From the NCBI RefSeq assembly GCF_028898945.1, contig NZ_CP118607.1:3210001-3274000 (forward strand): DNA of 64,000 nt. Reading direction: 5' to 3'. The notes under the pieces were generated by a model that did no database searches, was not told where the DNA came from, and saw nothing but the letters and a program-made list of their open reading frames with translations. Position 1 is the stretch's first letter. Every line of letters starts with the position of its first letter. The position numbers were made by a program, and so were the translations under genes. Below are positions 36,395 through 46,173 of the stretch, one piece after another. This stretch comes from Pseudomonas sp. PSKL.D1 (GTDB lineage: Bacteria > Pseudomonadota > Gammaproteobacteria > Pseudomonadales > Pseudomonadaceae).

Positions 36395-38038
36395 TTAAAC
36401 CGCCAATGCCCGTTGGCGCAGCTCGGTGTTGAGGATGCGGTCGTTCTCGCTGTAATCGACTGGGCAGTCGATCACGTGCACGCCAGGGTTGGAAATGCAG
36501 TGGTGGAGCAGCGGCAGCAAGCCTTCGGCGCTTTCCACGCGGTGGCCATTGGCACCGTAGGCTTCGGCATATTTGACGAAGTCCGGGTTGCCGTAATCCA
36601 GGCCGAAATCGGTGAAGCCCATGTTGGCCTGCTTCCAGCGGATCATGCCGTAGCCGTCGTCACGCAGGATCACCACGGTAATGTGCATGCCCAGACGCAC
36701 AGCGGTTTCCAGCTCCTGGCTGTTCATCATGAAGCCGCCGTCGCCGCAGACTGAAATCACTGGGCGGTCCGGGTACACCAGGTGGGCCGCCATGGCCGAT
36801 GGCAGGCCAGCCCCCATGGTTGCCAGGGCGTTGTCCAGCAGCACGGTGTTCGGCTTGTGCGCCTTGTAGTTGCGAGCGAACCAGATCTTGTAGATACCGT
36901 TGTCCAGGGCAACGATCCCTTCGGACGGCAGCACGCGACGGATGTCGGCAACCATGCGCTGCGGGTAGACCGGGAAGCGGTTATCGTCGGCGCCTTCGGC
37001 CATCTGTGCTTCGTTCGCTTCACGGATGGCCATGAGGCGGGTGAAGTCCCAGTGCGCGGTATCGGTCAGCGCTTCGCTGATCTGCCACACGGCGTTGGCG
37101 ATGTCGCCAATCACTTCGACCTGCGGGAAGTACACGGCATCGACTTCGGCGGAGCGGAAGCTGATGTGGATGACTTCGGTGCCGCCACGGACCATGAAGA
37201 ATGGCGGCTTCTCGATCACGTCGTGGCCGATGTTGATGATCAGGTCGGCCGCTTCGATCGCGCGGTGGACGAAATCACCGGACGACAGCGCGGCGTTGCC
37301 CAGGAAGCGCGGGCTGCGCTCGTCGACCACACCCTTGCCCAGCTGGGTGGTGACGAATGGGATGCCGGTCTGGTCGATCAGCTGCTTGAGGACCTTGGCG
37401 GTCATCTTGCGGTTGGCACCGGCACCGATCACCAGGATCGGGCTGCGGGCCTTTTGCAGTGTCTCGACGGCGGCTTCGATGGCCACGTGCTCGGCCAGCG
37501 GGCGGCGGTGCAGGCTGCGTGGGATCGGCAGGGCGTCGGTCTGCTCGGCGGCGATGTCCTCCGGCAGCTCCAGGTGCACGGCGCCCGGCTTTTCTTCTTC
37601 AGCCAGGCGGAACGCTTCGCGCATGCGGGCCGGGATGTTGTCGGCCGAGGCGAACTGGTGGGTGTACTTGGTGATGGGGTCCATCATGCCGCACACGTCA
37701 ATGATCTGGAAGCGACCCTGCTTGGACTTCTTGATCGGCTTCTGGCCGGTGATCATCATCATCGGCATGCCGCCCAGGTAGGCGTACGCACTGGCGGTCA
37801 CCAGGTTGGTCGCGCCAGGGCCCAGGGTCGACAGGCTGACGCCGGTCTTGCCGGTCAGGCGGCCATAGGTGGCAGCCATGAAGCCCGCGGACTGCTCGTG
37901 GCGGGTCAGTACCAGCTTGATCTTCGACTTGCGCAGGGATTCCAGCAGGTCGAGATTTTCCTCACCAGGAATGCCGAACACATACTCGACACCTTCGTTT
38001 TCCAGGCATTGCACAACGACATCGGCGGCCTTGGCCAT
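36395..38038 (-). CDS. Acetolactate synthase, catabolic (AlsS-type)
   Basis: This 547-residue ThDP enzyme has the activating Glu in LTRHEQSAGFMAATYGR (E48) and LSTLGPGATNLVTASAYAY. It also has the ThDP site SVCGDGGFMMNSQELETA followed by the Asn/Gly region. There is no separate regulatory subunit gene. Length and sequence match the FAD-independent or catabolic acetolactate synthases kept in many pseudomonads. It turns two pyruvates into acetolactate. It is transcribed away from the truncated solute-binding gene, 39 bases apart on the same strand. Confidence 0.88.
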   Translation of the reverse strand: MAKAADVVVQCLENEGVEYVFGIPGEENLDLLESLRKSKIKLVLTRHEQSAGFMAATYGRLTGKTGVSLSTLGPGATNLVTASAYAYLGGMPMMMITGQKPIKKSKQGRFQIIDVCGMMDPITKYTHQFASADNIPARMREAFRLAEEEKPGAVHLELPEDIAAEQTDALPIPRSLHRRPLAEHVAIEAAVETLQKARSPILVIGAGANRKMTAKVLKQLIDQTGIPFVTTQLGKGVVDERSPRFLGNAALSSGDFVHRAIEAADLIINIGHDVIEKPPFFMVRGGTEVIHISFRSAEVDAVYFPQVEVIGDIANAVWQISEALTDTAHWDFTRLMAIREANEAQMAEGADDNRFPVYPQRMVADIRRVLPSEGIVALDNGIYKIWFARNYKAHKPNTVLLDNALATMGAGLPSAMAAHLVYPDRPVISVCGDGGFMMNSQELETAVRLGMHITVVILRDDGYGMIRWKQANMGFTDFGLDYGNPDFVKYAEAYGANGHRVESAEGLLPLLHHCISNPGVHVIDCPVDYSENDRILNTELRQRALAV

Positions 38039-38077
38039 TGGGGTTACTACCTCAGGTCTTCGTTTGAATACAGGTTT

Positions 38078-38677
38078 TCAGCGCGGGGCGCTGACATCGG
38101 TCTGCCCGGTGGCCAGCAAGGCACCCTGGACAAAACCACTGCGCAGCTGGCGCTCGACAAAGTCGCGCACGTAGGCTGCCGCATGGTCCCGGCCACGGGG
38201 TACAGCCATGGCCTGACGGATTGCGGTAAAGGCACCGTCCAGCACGCGATAACGCGCATCGGCATCGGCGACATTCTGCAGCGGCTGGCGAACCCCGGCG
38301 GCGGCCTCCAGTCCTTGCTCGATGAACAGGTCGACGGCACCGGCGGAGGTGTCAGCGCGCACCAGCTCGGCGTGTTCCAGGGTGCGGCTCAGGTACAGGT
38401 CATAGGCGGCGCCTTTGCCGACCGCCAATCGCAGGCCGGTCTGGTCGAGCTCCTCGACGTGCTGGTACGGGGCATCGCGGCTGACCAGGTAGGTGCCCTC
38501 GATCAGCACATAGGGCTCGCTGAAGGCGATTTGCGCCTCGCGTACCGGTTCGATGGCCAGGAATGCCAGGTTCCAGACGCCCTCCTCCAAATCGGCGAAG
38601 ACCTTGCCGGCGGCGTCGTAGGTGCGCATCTGCAGGGGTACGCCAAGCTCTTCGGCCAAGGCCTGGCGTGTTTTGAT
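38078..38677 (-). pseudogene. Amino-acid-type solute-binding protein (SBP_bac_3), 5'-truncated
   Basis: The frame RQALAEELGVPLQMRTYDAAGKVFADLEEG, then LAFLAIEPVREAQIAFSEPYVL, then GKGAAYDLYLSRTLEHAELVRA, is the middle and end of a family 3 periplasmic binding protein. About 200 residues are present. The signal peptide and first strand-helix unit are missing, and the match stops abruptly near 38677 with an in-frame stop just beyond. It lies upstream of the acetolactate synthase gene. The break may come from the same rearrangement that brought in the MarR-GNAT gene and the IS element. Confidence 0.75.
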
Positions 38678-38801
38678 GTGGAGAAGCTAACGAACCCCTG
38701 AATTAGCCCTGAGCCTTGAATGTCAGCTATGGGTCGAAACCTGCCGGTTGCGAGAGGCGACTATCGCCCCATCGCTGCCCATGCATCTGCACATGAGAGG
38801 A

Positions 38802-38850
38802 TTGACATAGTTGCCTAAGGCAATAATATAGCTGCTAAAAGCAACTATAT
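38802..38850 (+). promoter_or_regulatory. Promoter and overlapping palindromic operators of the MarR-GNAT gene
   Basis: TTGACA at 38802-38807 and TAATAT at 38824-38829 make a sigma-70 promoter with a 16-base spacer. TTGCCTAAGGCAA (38811-38823) fills the spacer. A second inverted repeat (ATATAG...CTATAT, with TGCT...AGCA inside, 38826-38850) covers the start region. Both are suited to MarR binding and autorepression. Confidence 0.65.
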
Positions 38851-39778
38851 GAGCATTTTCATGACTACAACCCTCCTGGAGCGCGCTGACATCGTCCGCC
38901 GTTTCAACCGCTTCTACACACGGCAGATTGGCGCGCTGCAAGAGCACCTGCTCGAAGCCGAATTCTCCTTGACTGAGGCACGCATCCTCTTTGAATTGGG
39001 CGCCAGTGCTGGCCTGAAGAGTTCAGACCTCTGCCATTTGCTCGACCTGGACGCCGGCTACCTCAGCCGAGTCATCGGTGGCTTCGAGAAAAAAGGGCTG
39101 ATCAGCAAATCTCGTTCGGCAATCGACGCCCGAGCCTCTCAAATCCAGCTCACCGAGCCAGGTCGTCAGGTGCTGGCCTCGCTGGAGCAAGCCGCTCGTG
39201 AAGAAGTCGTGTTGATGTTGCAAGGCTTGTCTGAGCCCCAGCAAGAGCAATTGATCCAAGCCATGAAAAAGATCCAAATCCAATTGGGCGACGGTGATCG
39301 TTCCTACATCCTGCGCGATCCACAAGCAGGCGACATGGGCATTGTTGTTCAGCAACAAGCGCAACTCTATGCCCGCGAATACGGTTGGAATATGGAGTTC
39401 GAAGCGCTGGTGGCGGAAATCGTCGCCAATTACCTTCGTGAGTTCGACCCGTCCTGCGAGCGATGCTGGATCGCGGAAAAAGAGGGCACAGTCATCGGTT
39501 CGGTGTTTGTCGTCAAACATGACCAGACGACCGCCAAGCTGCGGATGCTCTACGTTGACGCGAGCGCCAGGGGCATGGGAATCGGCAATCGGTTGCTGGA
39601 AGAGAGTATTCGGTTTGCGCGGCTCGCGGGCTACAAGCACATGATCCTCTGGACAACAAGTGTGCTTGTCGATGCCCGAAAGCTCTATCAGAAAGCAGGT
39701 TTCCAATTGGTCGAAGAAGAACAGGTACACAGCTTCGGAAAAGACCTCGTCAGCCAGACTTGGGCTCGGGAACTGTAA
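38849..39778 (+). CDS. MarR-family regulator fused to a GNAT acetyltransferase
   Basis: This 309-residue protein has a MarR winged helix-turn-helix at about residues 10-145 (LTEARILFELG, LDAGYLSRVIGGFEKKGLI, RSAIDARASQIQLTEPG). It is followed by a GNAT domain at about 155-309, with the acetyl-CoA loop ASARGMGIGNRLLEE (RGMGIG at 241-246) and a final LYQKAGFQLVEEE. Such fusions may use the acetylation target or its detoxified form as the signal. An in-frame ATG at 38861 is an alternative start. The operators in its promoter suggest autoregulation. The target is unknown. Confidence 0.88.
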   Translation: MSIFMTTTLLERADIVRRFNRFYTRQIGALQEHLLEAEFSLTEARILFELGASAGLKSSDLCHLLDLDAGYLSRVIGGFEKKGLISKSRSAIDARASQIQLTEPGRQVLASLEQAAREEVVLMLQGLSEPQQEQLIQAMKKIQIQLGDGDRSYILRDPQAGDMGIVVQQQAQLYAREYGWNMEFEALVAEIVANYLREFDPSCERCWIAEKEGTVIGSVFVVKHDQTTAKLRMLYVDASARGMGIGNRLLEESIRFARLAGYKHMILWTTSVLVDARKLYQKAGFQLVEEEQVHSFGKDLVSQTWAREL

Positions 39779-39840
39779 GTGTCGGGAGCACTGGCTGAGA
39801 GGGATCGAATTCTGCCAGTGCTGAACGGCTGCAATGGGTC

Positions 39841-39858
39841 CAGGCTGTGTGAAAACGC
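39841..39858 (+). repeat. IS1182 left terminal inverted repeat
   Basis: CAGGCTGTGTGAAAACGC; differs by one base from the complement of the right end. Confidence 0.7.
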
Positions 39859-40016
39859 AAGTAAATACGTCGAGTAGCGAAAGAGGCTGGGGCACCCTGT
39901 CAATTCAACAGATCTAAGTGCTGATCTACCTCAGTCGGGCACCGGACGCGGCCCGCGCTATTTGGGCCGCGGCAGCGGCCCGAATAGCCGTATACGGACG
40001 CAAAAAATGCTTGGCC

Positions 40017-41451
40017 TCAAGTCCTGATCGCTTCAATCAGCCCAGCGATGCCAAAGATGCTCATCATTCGTTTGAGATTGTAGGCAAGCACGTGAAGGCT
40101 CATTTCGGTGCTTACCCTCGGTAGGGTTTTGGTCAGGAAGTGAGTGCTTCCCATCCAGTATTTGAGTGTTCCGAAGGGGTGCTCCACCGTCTGCCGGCGA
40201 ACCTTCATCTTTCCTGGGTCATGCTCCAATCGGATCTGCACGGCTTCGACTACCGTTTCATGCTCCCAGCGCTTCAACCGGCGTTCCTTACCCGTCGTAC
40301 ACTGCTTCTGCATGGAGCAACTTTGGCAGCCAGAAAACCAGTAGGAGTGCAGCAACATGCCGTCTTCCACCGAAGAATGCCTGCGGGTCAGTAGTTGATC
40401 CGCAGGGCATCGGTATTCATCCGATGCAGCGATGTAGATGAAATCCTGCTTGCCGAATCGGCCTTCCGCTTTGCTGCTTGATGTCAGCGGCTTCGGGACA
40501 AAAGTGGTGATCCCTGCCTGCTCGCAAGCAAGGATCTCCGGACCTTTGTAATAGCCTCGGTCGGCGACCACTGTCAGCGACTCAGCGCCGATCTCTTCGC
40601 GTGCCTAGTTCGCCATATTTCAGCTGCGTTCGGTCATTGCCAACATTAGTGACTTCATGAGCAATGATCAGATGGTGTTTGTCATCGACTGCTGTTTGTA
40701 CGTTGTAGCCAACCGTGCCAGTACCTCGGCCACTTGTGGCCATTGAGCGTGCATCAGGATCGGTAAGAGAGATTTGCTGATCTGGGCTGGCGTGAAGCTG
40801 CGCTTCAATGTCCTTGAGCTTCGTCATCTGCTGTTTCAGCTTTTCTATTTTTTCGCTCAGCCGTTCAGCCTTGGCCTCGGCGACCTCGGGCGCTGCCCGA
40901 TCCGCCGAATCCATCGCCGCAAGATAGCGGTCAATGCTCTGCTCGATCTGCTGCATGCGCGCCTTGATCTTGCCTTGGGTAAAGTTGCGGTCGCGGTTAT
41001 TTACGGCTTTGAATTTGCTGCCGTCGATGGCAATGATCGACTGGGAGAAAAGATTGAGGTTGCGGCAAAGCACTACGAATTGCCGGCAGGCGCTGCGAAT
41101 GGCTTTGCCGTTGTCTCGGCGAAAGTCGGCAATCGTTTTGAAGTCAGGAGCCAACCGGCCCGTTAACCACATCAGCTCGACATTGCGCTCTGCCTCGCGC
41201 TCAAGCCGGCGGCTGGACTGAATCCGGTTGAGGTAGCCATAGATGTAGATTTTCAGCAGGACTGCTGGATGGTAGGCCGGACGACCCGTTGCAGCCGGAT
41301 CGACACCCTCGAACCCGAGCGCTCCTAGGTCGAGTTCATCGACGAAAACGTCAACCACCCGAACAGGGTTTTCTTCGGTGATGTAATCATCCAGGCACTC
41401 CGGCAGCAGCGTGACTTGCGTCCGGGCCTCACCCTCAATGAACCGCTTCAT
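40017..41451 (-). pseudogene. IS1182-family transposase, frameshifted
   Basis: The N-terminal part begins MKRFIEGEARTQVTLLPE and includes GRPAYHPAVLLKIYIYGYLNR, IIAIDGSKFKAVNNRDRNF (first Asp) and GYNVQTAVDDKHHLI. It then leaves frame near 40615. The C-terminal part resumes with TVVADRGYYKGPEI (second Asp) and ends with HPFGTLKYWMGSTHFLTK and a final NLKRMM region. Between them, the frame that would read MANLAREEIGAESL has lost a base and has TAG where the CTG codon would be. With both a shift and a stop it is not a programmed frameshift, and the transposase is dead. Confidence 0.85.
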
Positions 41452-41499
41452 GATCGTCCCCGCCACGATCTCGACGATCAGAAGGTTAGACAATCGCAG

Positions 41500-41517
41500 G
41501 TGTTTTCACACAGCCTG
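41500..41517 (-). repeat. IS1182 right terminal inverted repeat
   Basis: GTGTTTTCACACAGCCTG on the plus strand, the inverted partner of 39841-39858. Confidence 0.7.
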
Positions 41518-41915
41518 GGTCGAATGCTGCCGCTCGTGGTAGACGCCCCAATCCTAAGCAGGCCCGCCGTGATTCCACACATACGGCCATGGCGATACAC
41601 TACAGTCCAGTGTGCGCCACCTCGAAAGCTGTCAGAAATCGCCATTCTCGATCGTGCATCCTGCTGGGGGTATCGCGGGTATTTTTGCGGGTACATTTCT
41701 GCTTTTTGAGGCCATAAATGCCGCTCCAGAGGCCTATCCAAATGTTCTTCGGGGATCCTGAGAGTCTTTGACTTTGACGACTTTACGTGGCCAGGCAAGC
41801 GTCAGTGGCAAATGATTCAGAGTTACTGCCTGCCCCCGTCCCTCGCTTTTTTTGAACTCCTCACGCCAACGCCGCCTCCCAATCCTGAGACCCGCGTACC
41901 CGTCCGGAGCCCGTC
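41518..41915. other. Intergenic stretch between IS element and ligD
   Basis: About 400 bases. The first 40 resemble the outward flank of the other IS end. A minus-strand open frame of about 100 codons has no recognisable family. I see no tRNA or clear promoter motif; the ligD promoter must lie near its right end. Confidence 0.45.
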
Positions 41916-44393
41916 ATGGCCAACTCCCTGCAGGACTACCAGCGCAAGCGCAACTTCGATGCAACGCCCGAACCCGCAGGCAAACGCCCACGCCTGCGCT
42001 CGGCCCACGCACTGCAGTACTGCATCCAGAAACACGACGCCAGCCACCTGCATTACGATTTCCGCCTTGAACTCGACGGCACACTCAAAAGCTGGGCGAT
42101 CCCCAAGGGGCCCTCCCTTGACCCCAAGGTCCGGCGACTGGCGGTGCATGTGGAGGACCATCCGCTGGACTATGCCCAATTCGAGGGGCACATCCCCGAA
42201 GGCCACTACGGCGCCGGCGATGTCATTGTCTGGGATCGGGGGGTGTGGGAGCCCGAAGGCGACCCGCGCGAAGCCTATGCAAAGGGCAAACTGCGCTTTC
42301 GCCTGCAGGGCGAGAAGCTGTCAGGGGTCTGGAACCTGTTCCGCACCCAGCTGGCCGGCAAGAAAGAGCAGTGGATGCTGGTCAAATCCCACGACGGGCA
42401 GGCGCGCAGCGAAACCGACTACAGCATCGTCGAAGCCCTGCCGGGCAGCGTACTGAGTGAGCGCACCCTGCCCCCACGCCGCCCGGCCAGGGCGACCGCT
42501 GCCGCACGCAATCGCAAGGCCGGACGCAAACCGCTGCCCGACAGGCTTGCGCCGCAACTGGCTACATTGGTCGAGGCCCCGCCAAGCGGCGATTGGCGCT
42601 ACGAAATCAAGTTCGACGGCTACCGCATCCTGGCGCGTATCGACGGTGACGACGTACGCCTGTTCACCCGCAATGGCCACGACTGGAGAGCGAAGATGCC
42701 CCGCCAGGTCAAGGCGCTCAGGGCTCTGGGCCTGGACTCGGCGTGGCTGGACGGCGAGATGGTGGTGGTCGACAACAACGGCGTGGCCGATTTCCAGGCC
42801 TTGCAGAACGCCTTCGACACTGAGCATGACGAGCGCATTACCTACTACGTGTTCGACCTGCCCTGGTTGGGTGGCGAGGACTTGCGCGAACTGCCGGTGC
42901 AACAGCGTCGTGCCACCCTGGCCCGGTTGCTGGAGGGCAACGCAACCCAAGTGCTCAGGTACTCCGCCGACTTTGAGGCGCCCGTCGAGTCACTGCTCGA
43001 CAGTGCCTGCCGGCTGCAACTCGAAGGCCTGATCGGCAAGCGTGCCGACAGCCCCTACATTGGCCGGCGCAGCAGTGACTGGGTCAAACTCAAGTGCAAG
43101 CAGCGTCAGGAATTCGTGATTGTCGGCTACACCGACCCCAAAGGTAGCCGCAACGGCTTTGGCGCCCTGCTGCTGGCCCTGCACGACCACGACAGCGGCC
43201 AGTTGCGCTACGCCGGCAAAGTCGGCACCGGTTTCAGCGCGGCCACGCTGCACAGCATTCACGCCCGCCTGAAACCGCTGCAGACCACCAAGCCCGCCTT
43301 GCCCAGCCCACCCACCGGCGCCGAAGCCCGCGGCGTGCATTGGCTCAAGCCAAAGCTGCTGGCAGAAGTCGCGTATGCGCAAATGACCCGCGAGGGCATC
43401 GTGCGCCACTCGGTGTTCCACGGCCTGCGCGACGACAAACCCGCCACCGCCATCGGCCTGGAGCGAGCAATGCCCGTCAAACGCTCAGCACAGACAAAAC
43501 CCGAGGCATTGGGCACCTTGCATCTGACTCACCCCGACCGCGAGGTTGACGCCATCAGTGGTGCCAGCAAACTTCAGGTCGCACAATACTATGCTCAGGT
43601 CGCCGACTGGCTGCTGCCACAGCTCAAGGATCGGCCTGTAGCGCTGGTGCGGGCACCGGACGGCCTCGGCGGTGAACTGTTCTTCCAGAAAAACGCCGGC
43701 CAGTTGCATATCCCCAAGCTGCTCAGCTACAGCAAGGCGCAGGCCGGCCAGGCGGCCATGGTGCTCAACCGCGCCGACAGCCTGCTGGGCGCGGTGCAGA
43801 TGAACACGCTTGAGTTGCACACCTGGAATGCCACCACCAAGGACTTCGACAAGCCCGACCGGTTTGTCCTCGACCTGGACCCTGACCCGGCGTTGCCCTG
43901 GAAAGCCATGTTAGAGGCCACCCAGCTGACTCTTACCCTGCTCGACGAACTGGGCCTGAAGGTGTTTCTCAAGACCAGTGGCGGCAAGGGCATGCACCTC
44001 GTCGTGCCGCTGACCCGGCGTGCTGGCTGGGACGAGGTGAAGGGCTTCAGCCATGCCTTGGTCGAGCACATGGCCGGGCTGTTCCCCGACCGCCTCAGCG
44101 CAGTGTCCGGGCCGAAGAACCGGGTCGGGCGGATCTTCATCGACTACCTGCGTAACGGCAGGGGCGCCACCACCGTTGCTGCCTACTCGCTGCGGGCTCG
44201 CGAGGGCCTGCCGGTATCGGTACCGATCTGGCGCGAAGAGTTGAGCCAGCTCAAGGGGGCCAACCAGTGGAACATTGGCAACCTTCACGCGCGCCTTGCA
44301 CAGGTCGACGACCCGTGGGCCGAGATGGGCAAGACCCGCCAGTCAATCACGCTGCGCATGCGCAAGCAGTTGGGAATTGCAAGATGGAACTGA
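41916..44393 (+). CDS. ligD: Multifunctional NHEJ DNA ligase LigD
   Basis: This 825-residue protein has three domains. A 3'-phosphoesterase at about 30-180 contains QKHDASHLHYDFRLELDG and IPEGHYGAGDVIVWDRG. An ATP-dependent ligase at about 210-510 has the nucleotidyl Lys in EIKFDGYRILARI, near residue 233, and ends with VKLKCKQRQEFVIVGYT. A primase-type polymerase at about 540-825 has the metal site DLDPDPALPWKAM near 652 and SGGKGMHLVVPL. The order PE-ligase-polymerase is that of Pseudomonas LigD. With Ku, encoded 3 kb away, it repairs double-strand breaks by end joining. The next gene starts inside its last codons. Confidence 0.96.
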   Translation: MANSLQDYQRKRNFDATPEPAGKRPRLRSAHALQYCIQKHDASHLHYDFRLELDGTLKSWAIPKGPSLDPKVRRLAVHVEDHPLDYAQFEGHIPEGHYGAGDVIVWDRGVWEPEGDPREAYAKGKLRFRLQGEKLSGVWNLFRTQLAGKKEQWMLVKSHDGQARSETDYSIVEALPGSVLSERTLPPRRPARATAAARNRKAGRKPLPDRLAPQLATLVEAPPSGDWRYEIKFDGYRILARIDGDDVRLFTRNGHDWRAKMPRQVKALRALGLDSAWLDGEMVVVDNNGVADFQALQNAFDTEHDERITYYVFDLPWLGGEDLRELPVQQRRATLARLLEGNATQVLRYSADFEAPVESLLDSACRLQLEGLIGKRADSPYIGRRSSDWVKLKCKQRQEFVIVGYTDPKGSRNGFGALLLALHDHDSGQLRYAGKVGTGFSAATLHSIHARLKPLQTTKPALPSPPTGAEARGVHWLKPKLLAEVAYAQMTREGIVRHSVFHGLRDDKPATAIGLERAMPVKRSAQTKPEALGTLHLTHPDREVDAISGASKLQVAQYYAQVADWLLPQLKDRPVALVRAPDGLGGELFFQKNAGQLHIPKLLSYSKAQAGQAAMVLNRADSLLGAVQMNTLELHTWNATTKDFDKPDRFVLDLDPDPALPWKAMLEATQLTLTLLDELGLKVFLKTSGGKGMHLVVPLTRRAGWDEVKGFSHALVEHMAGLFPDRLSAVSGPKNRVGRIFIDYLRNGRGATTVAAYSLRAREGLPVSVPIWREELSQLKGANQWNIGNLHARLAQVDDPWAEMGKTRQSITLRMRKQLGIARWN

Positions 44394-45406
44394 CCCGCTT
44401 AGATTCATTGCTACAGCGATTTGCTCACCGCTCGCAGGCCATCGACCGCGCCCCTTCCCTGATGGAACTGATGCACGCCTTGCAGGGCGAACAACTCGAC
44501 CTGCTCCCCTTGCCCGGCCAGGGCTGCACCCTCGAACGCTGGCGCGTACTGGCGCGGGTCGCCGGTTACGACCTCAGCCTGGCCAAACTCTATGAAGGCC
44601 ACACCGACGCCCTGGCGATCCTGGCCGAATGCGGTGCGGCCCAGCATGCCTGCAACGGCATCTGGGGCGTGTGGGCCGCCGAGCCGCCGGATGCCCGGAC
44701 CTACATCGTCAAGCGGGAGCGTGAACATGTATGCCTGCAAGGCCGCAAGGCTTGGTGCTCAGGTGCGTTGCATATCGACCGTGCGCTGCTGACCGCCTGG
44801 GAAGACGACCAGCCTCAGTTGGTGGCCATCGAACTTCCCCATCCCAGCCAGCGCATTGAAGACAACCATTGGCAGGCCGTTGGCATGGCTGCCAGTGCGA
44901 GTGTCGCCATTGAGTTCACCCACTCCCCGGGGCTGGCCATCGGTGCCCACGGCCAGTACCTGTCACGCCCCGGGTTCTGGCAGGGTGGCGCCGGCATCGC
45001 TGCTTGTTGGTACGGCGCCGCCGAGGCCCTGGCAGACTACCTGCGAGAACACTGCCGCAAGCCCCGGCGCGACCCGCATGCCGATGCGCACCTGGGTGCA
45101 GTCGATGCCGCCTTGTACGGTGCCCGCGCTGCCCTTCGCGAATGCGCCACGTGGATCGACCAGCATCCTCAAGATAACGCCAGCTTCGAGGTGCGGCGCA
45201 CCCGAGCGCAGGTCGAGCAGGCGGTCGAACAGGTCATACAGCATGTCGGCCGGGCGCTGGGCGCCACACCGTTCTGTCGCAGCAGCCATTTCGCCCGGCT
45301 CAATGCCGACCTGCCGGTGTACCTGCGCCAGAGCCACGCCGAACGTGACCTGGCCGAGTTGGGCCGACAACTGGCCAATGTGGGGTCGGGAGCATGGCAA
45401 CTATGA
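44384..45406 (+). CDS. Acyl-CoA dehydrogenase-like flavoprotein
   Basis: This 340-residue protein starts at 44384, overlapping the ligD stop by 10 bases. The N-terminal helical part, GHTDALAILAECG, IWGVWAAEPPDA, and the C-terminal helices (GAAEALADYLREHC, VDAALYGARAALRECATWID, RSSHFARLNADLPVYLRQSH) follow the acyl-CoA dehydrogenase fold. It is shorter than typical members (about 380) and I do not see the standard catalytic Glu motif. It begins a block of four genes each overlapping the next by 4 bases. Its place with PIG-L, methyltransferase and glycosyltransferase genes suggests a role in making a lipid- or sugar-linked product rather than beta-oxidation. Confidence 0.78.
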   Translation: MELTRLDSLLQRFAHRSQAIDRAPSLMELMHALQGEQLDLLPLPGQGCTLERWRVLARVAGYDLSLAKLYEGHTDALAILAECGAAQHACNGIWGVWAAEPPDARTYIVKREREHVCLQGRKAWCSGALHIDRALLTAWEDDQPQLVAIELPHPSQRIEDNHWQAVGMAASASVAIEFTHSPGLAIGAHGQYLSRPGFWQGGAGIAACWYGAAEALADYLREHCRKPRRDPHADAHLGAVDAALYGARAALRECATWIDQHPQDNASFEVRRTRAQVEQAVEQVIQHVGRALGATPFCRSSHFARLNADLPVYLRQSHAERDLAELGRQLANVGSGAWQL

Positions 45407-46173
45407 GCCACAACCTGATACAGGCTGCTCAAGGGACGCCGTGGAGCACTTGGCAGCATTCGGCTCATCTGGCCCGCGCGCCCTGGCTGCGGCCCGAGCA
45501 GTTGTGCCCAGCCGGGAGGCGTTTGGTCATACTGGCGCCGCACCCTGACGACGAAATTCTCATGGCGGGCGGCCTGCTGGCCAGTCTGAAGGGGCGTGAG
45601 CAGGAGGTTCTTTTGATTTCTGCTACCAATGGTGAAGGCAGCCATCCCCATTCCTCGCAATGGACAGAACGTCGCCTGCGTCATCAGCGCCCGCTGGAAA
45701 GCCGCCATGCCTTGCAACTGCTGGGTCTGGATCTCAACCTTCTCGACTGGCGTCGCCTAAACCTCAAGGATGGCAACCTGCCCCATGATGAAGCCTTTCT
45801 GGTCAACCACCTCGCCCAGTTGCTCAAGCCCGGTGACCTGCTGCTGACGACATGGCGCGGTGACGGCCATTGCGACCACGAGGCAGCGGGCCGGGCCTGT
45901 GCCCAGGCAGCACAGGCCTGCCGGGTGCAACTGGCTGAAATACCGGTTTGGGCCTGGCACTGGGCAAGCTGTGACGACGCGCGCCTGCCCTGGCCCCGGG
46001 CGCGCCGCCTGCAGCTCTGCGATGCGTTTCTGGCGCTTAAACGCCAAGCCCTGGCCGCCCATGCCAGCCAGTTGCAGCCTGATGGCGAGCATCCACCGGT
46101 GGTGCCAGAACAACTGCAGGCCTGCCTGCTGCAACCCTTCGAGCTGGTCTTTCTGTCAACGGAGCCATCATGA
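45403..46173 (+). CDS. PIG-L family deacetylase
   Basis: This 256-residue protein starts at ATG 45403 (overlapping the previous stop as ATGA), about 10 bases after GGGAG; ATG 45394 is too near that site. It has the zinc motif LAPHPDDE at about residues 44-51 and GDGHCDHEAAG, which gives the third zinc ligand. Family members remove the acetyl group from N-acetylglucosaminyl lipids, mycothiol or bacillithiol precursors, or similar amide sugars. With the neighbouring glycosyltransferase and methyltransferase it points to assembly of a modified amino-sugar compound. Confidence 0.86.
   Translation: MSHNLIQAAQGTPWSTWQHSAHLARAPWLRPEQLCPAGRRLVILAPHPDDEILMAGGLLASLKGREQEVLLISATNGEGSHPHSSQWTERRLRHQRPLESRHALQLLGLDLNLLDWRRLNLKDGNLPHDEAFLVNHLAQLLKPGDLLLTTWRGDGHCDHEAAGRACAQAAQACRVQLAEIPVWAWHWASCDDARLPWPRARRLQLCDAFLALKRQALAAHASQLQPDGEHPPVVPEQLQACLLQPFELVFLSTEPS

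Larger units (their letters stand above)
39841..41517 (-). mobile_element. IS1182-family insertion sequence, degenerate
   Basis: An element of about 1.68 kb with a broken IS1182-type transposase, bounded by inverted ends. CAGGCTGTGTGAAAACGC at 39841-39858 matches the complement of the sequence at 41500-41517. Similarity continues weakly outward on both sides. It lies between the MarR-GNAT gene and ligD. Confidence 0.75.

Noticed and set aside
36782..38701. 639-codon plus-strand open frame opposite acetolactate synthase
   Set aside because: Antisense shadow; composition typical of reverse-strand GC-rich genes.
40560..40620. Programmed frameshift in the IS1182 transposase
   Set aside because: No slippery run is seen, and the shifted frame also contains a TAG codon, so simple decay explains it better.
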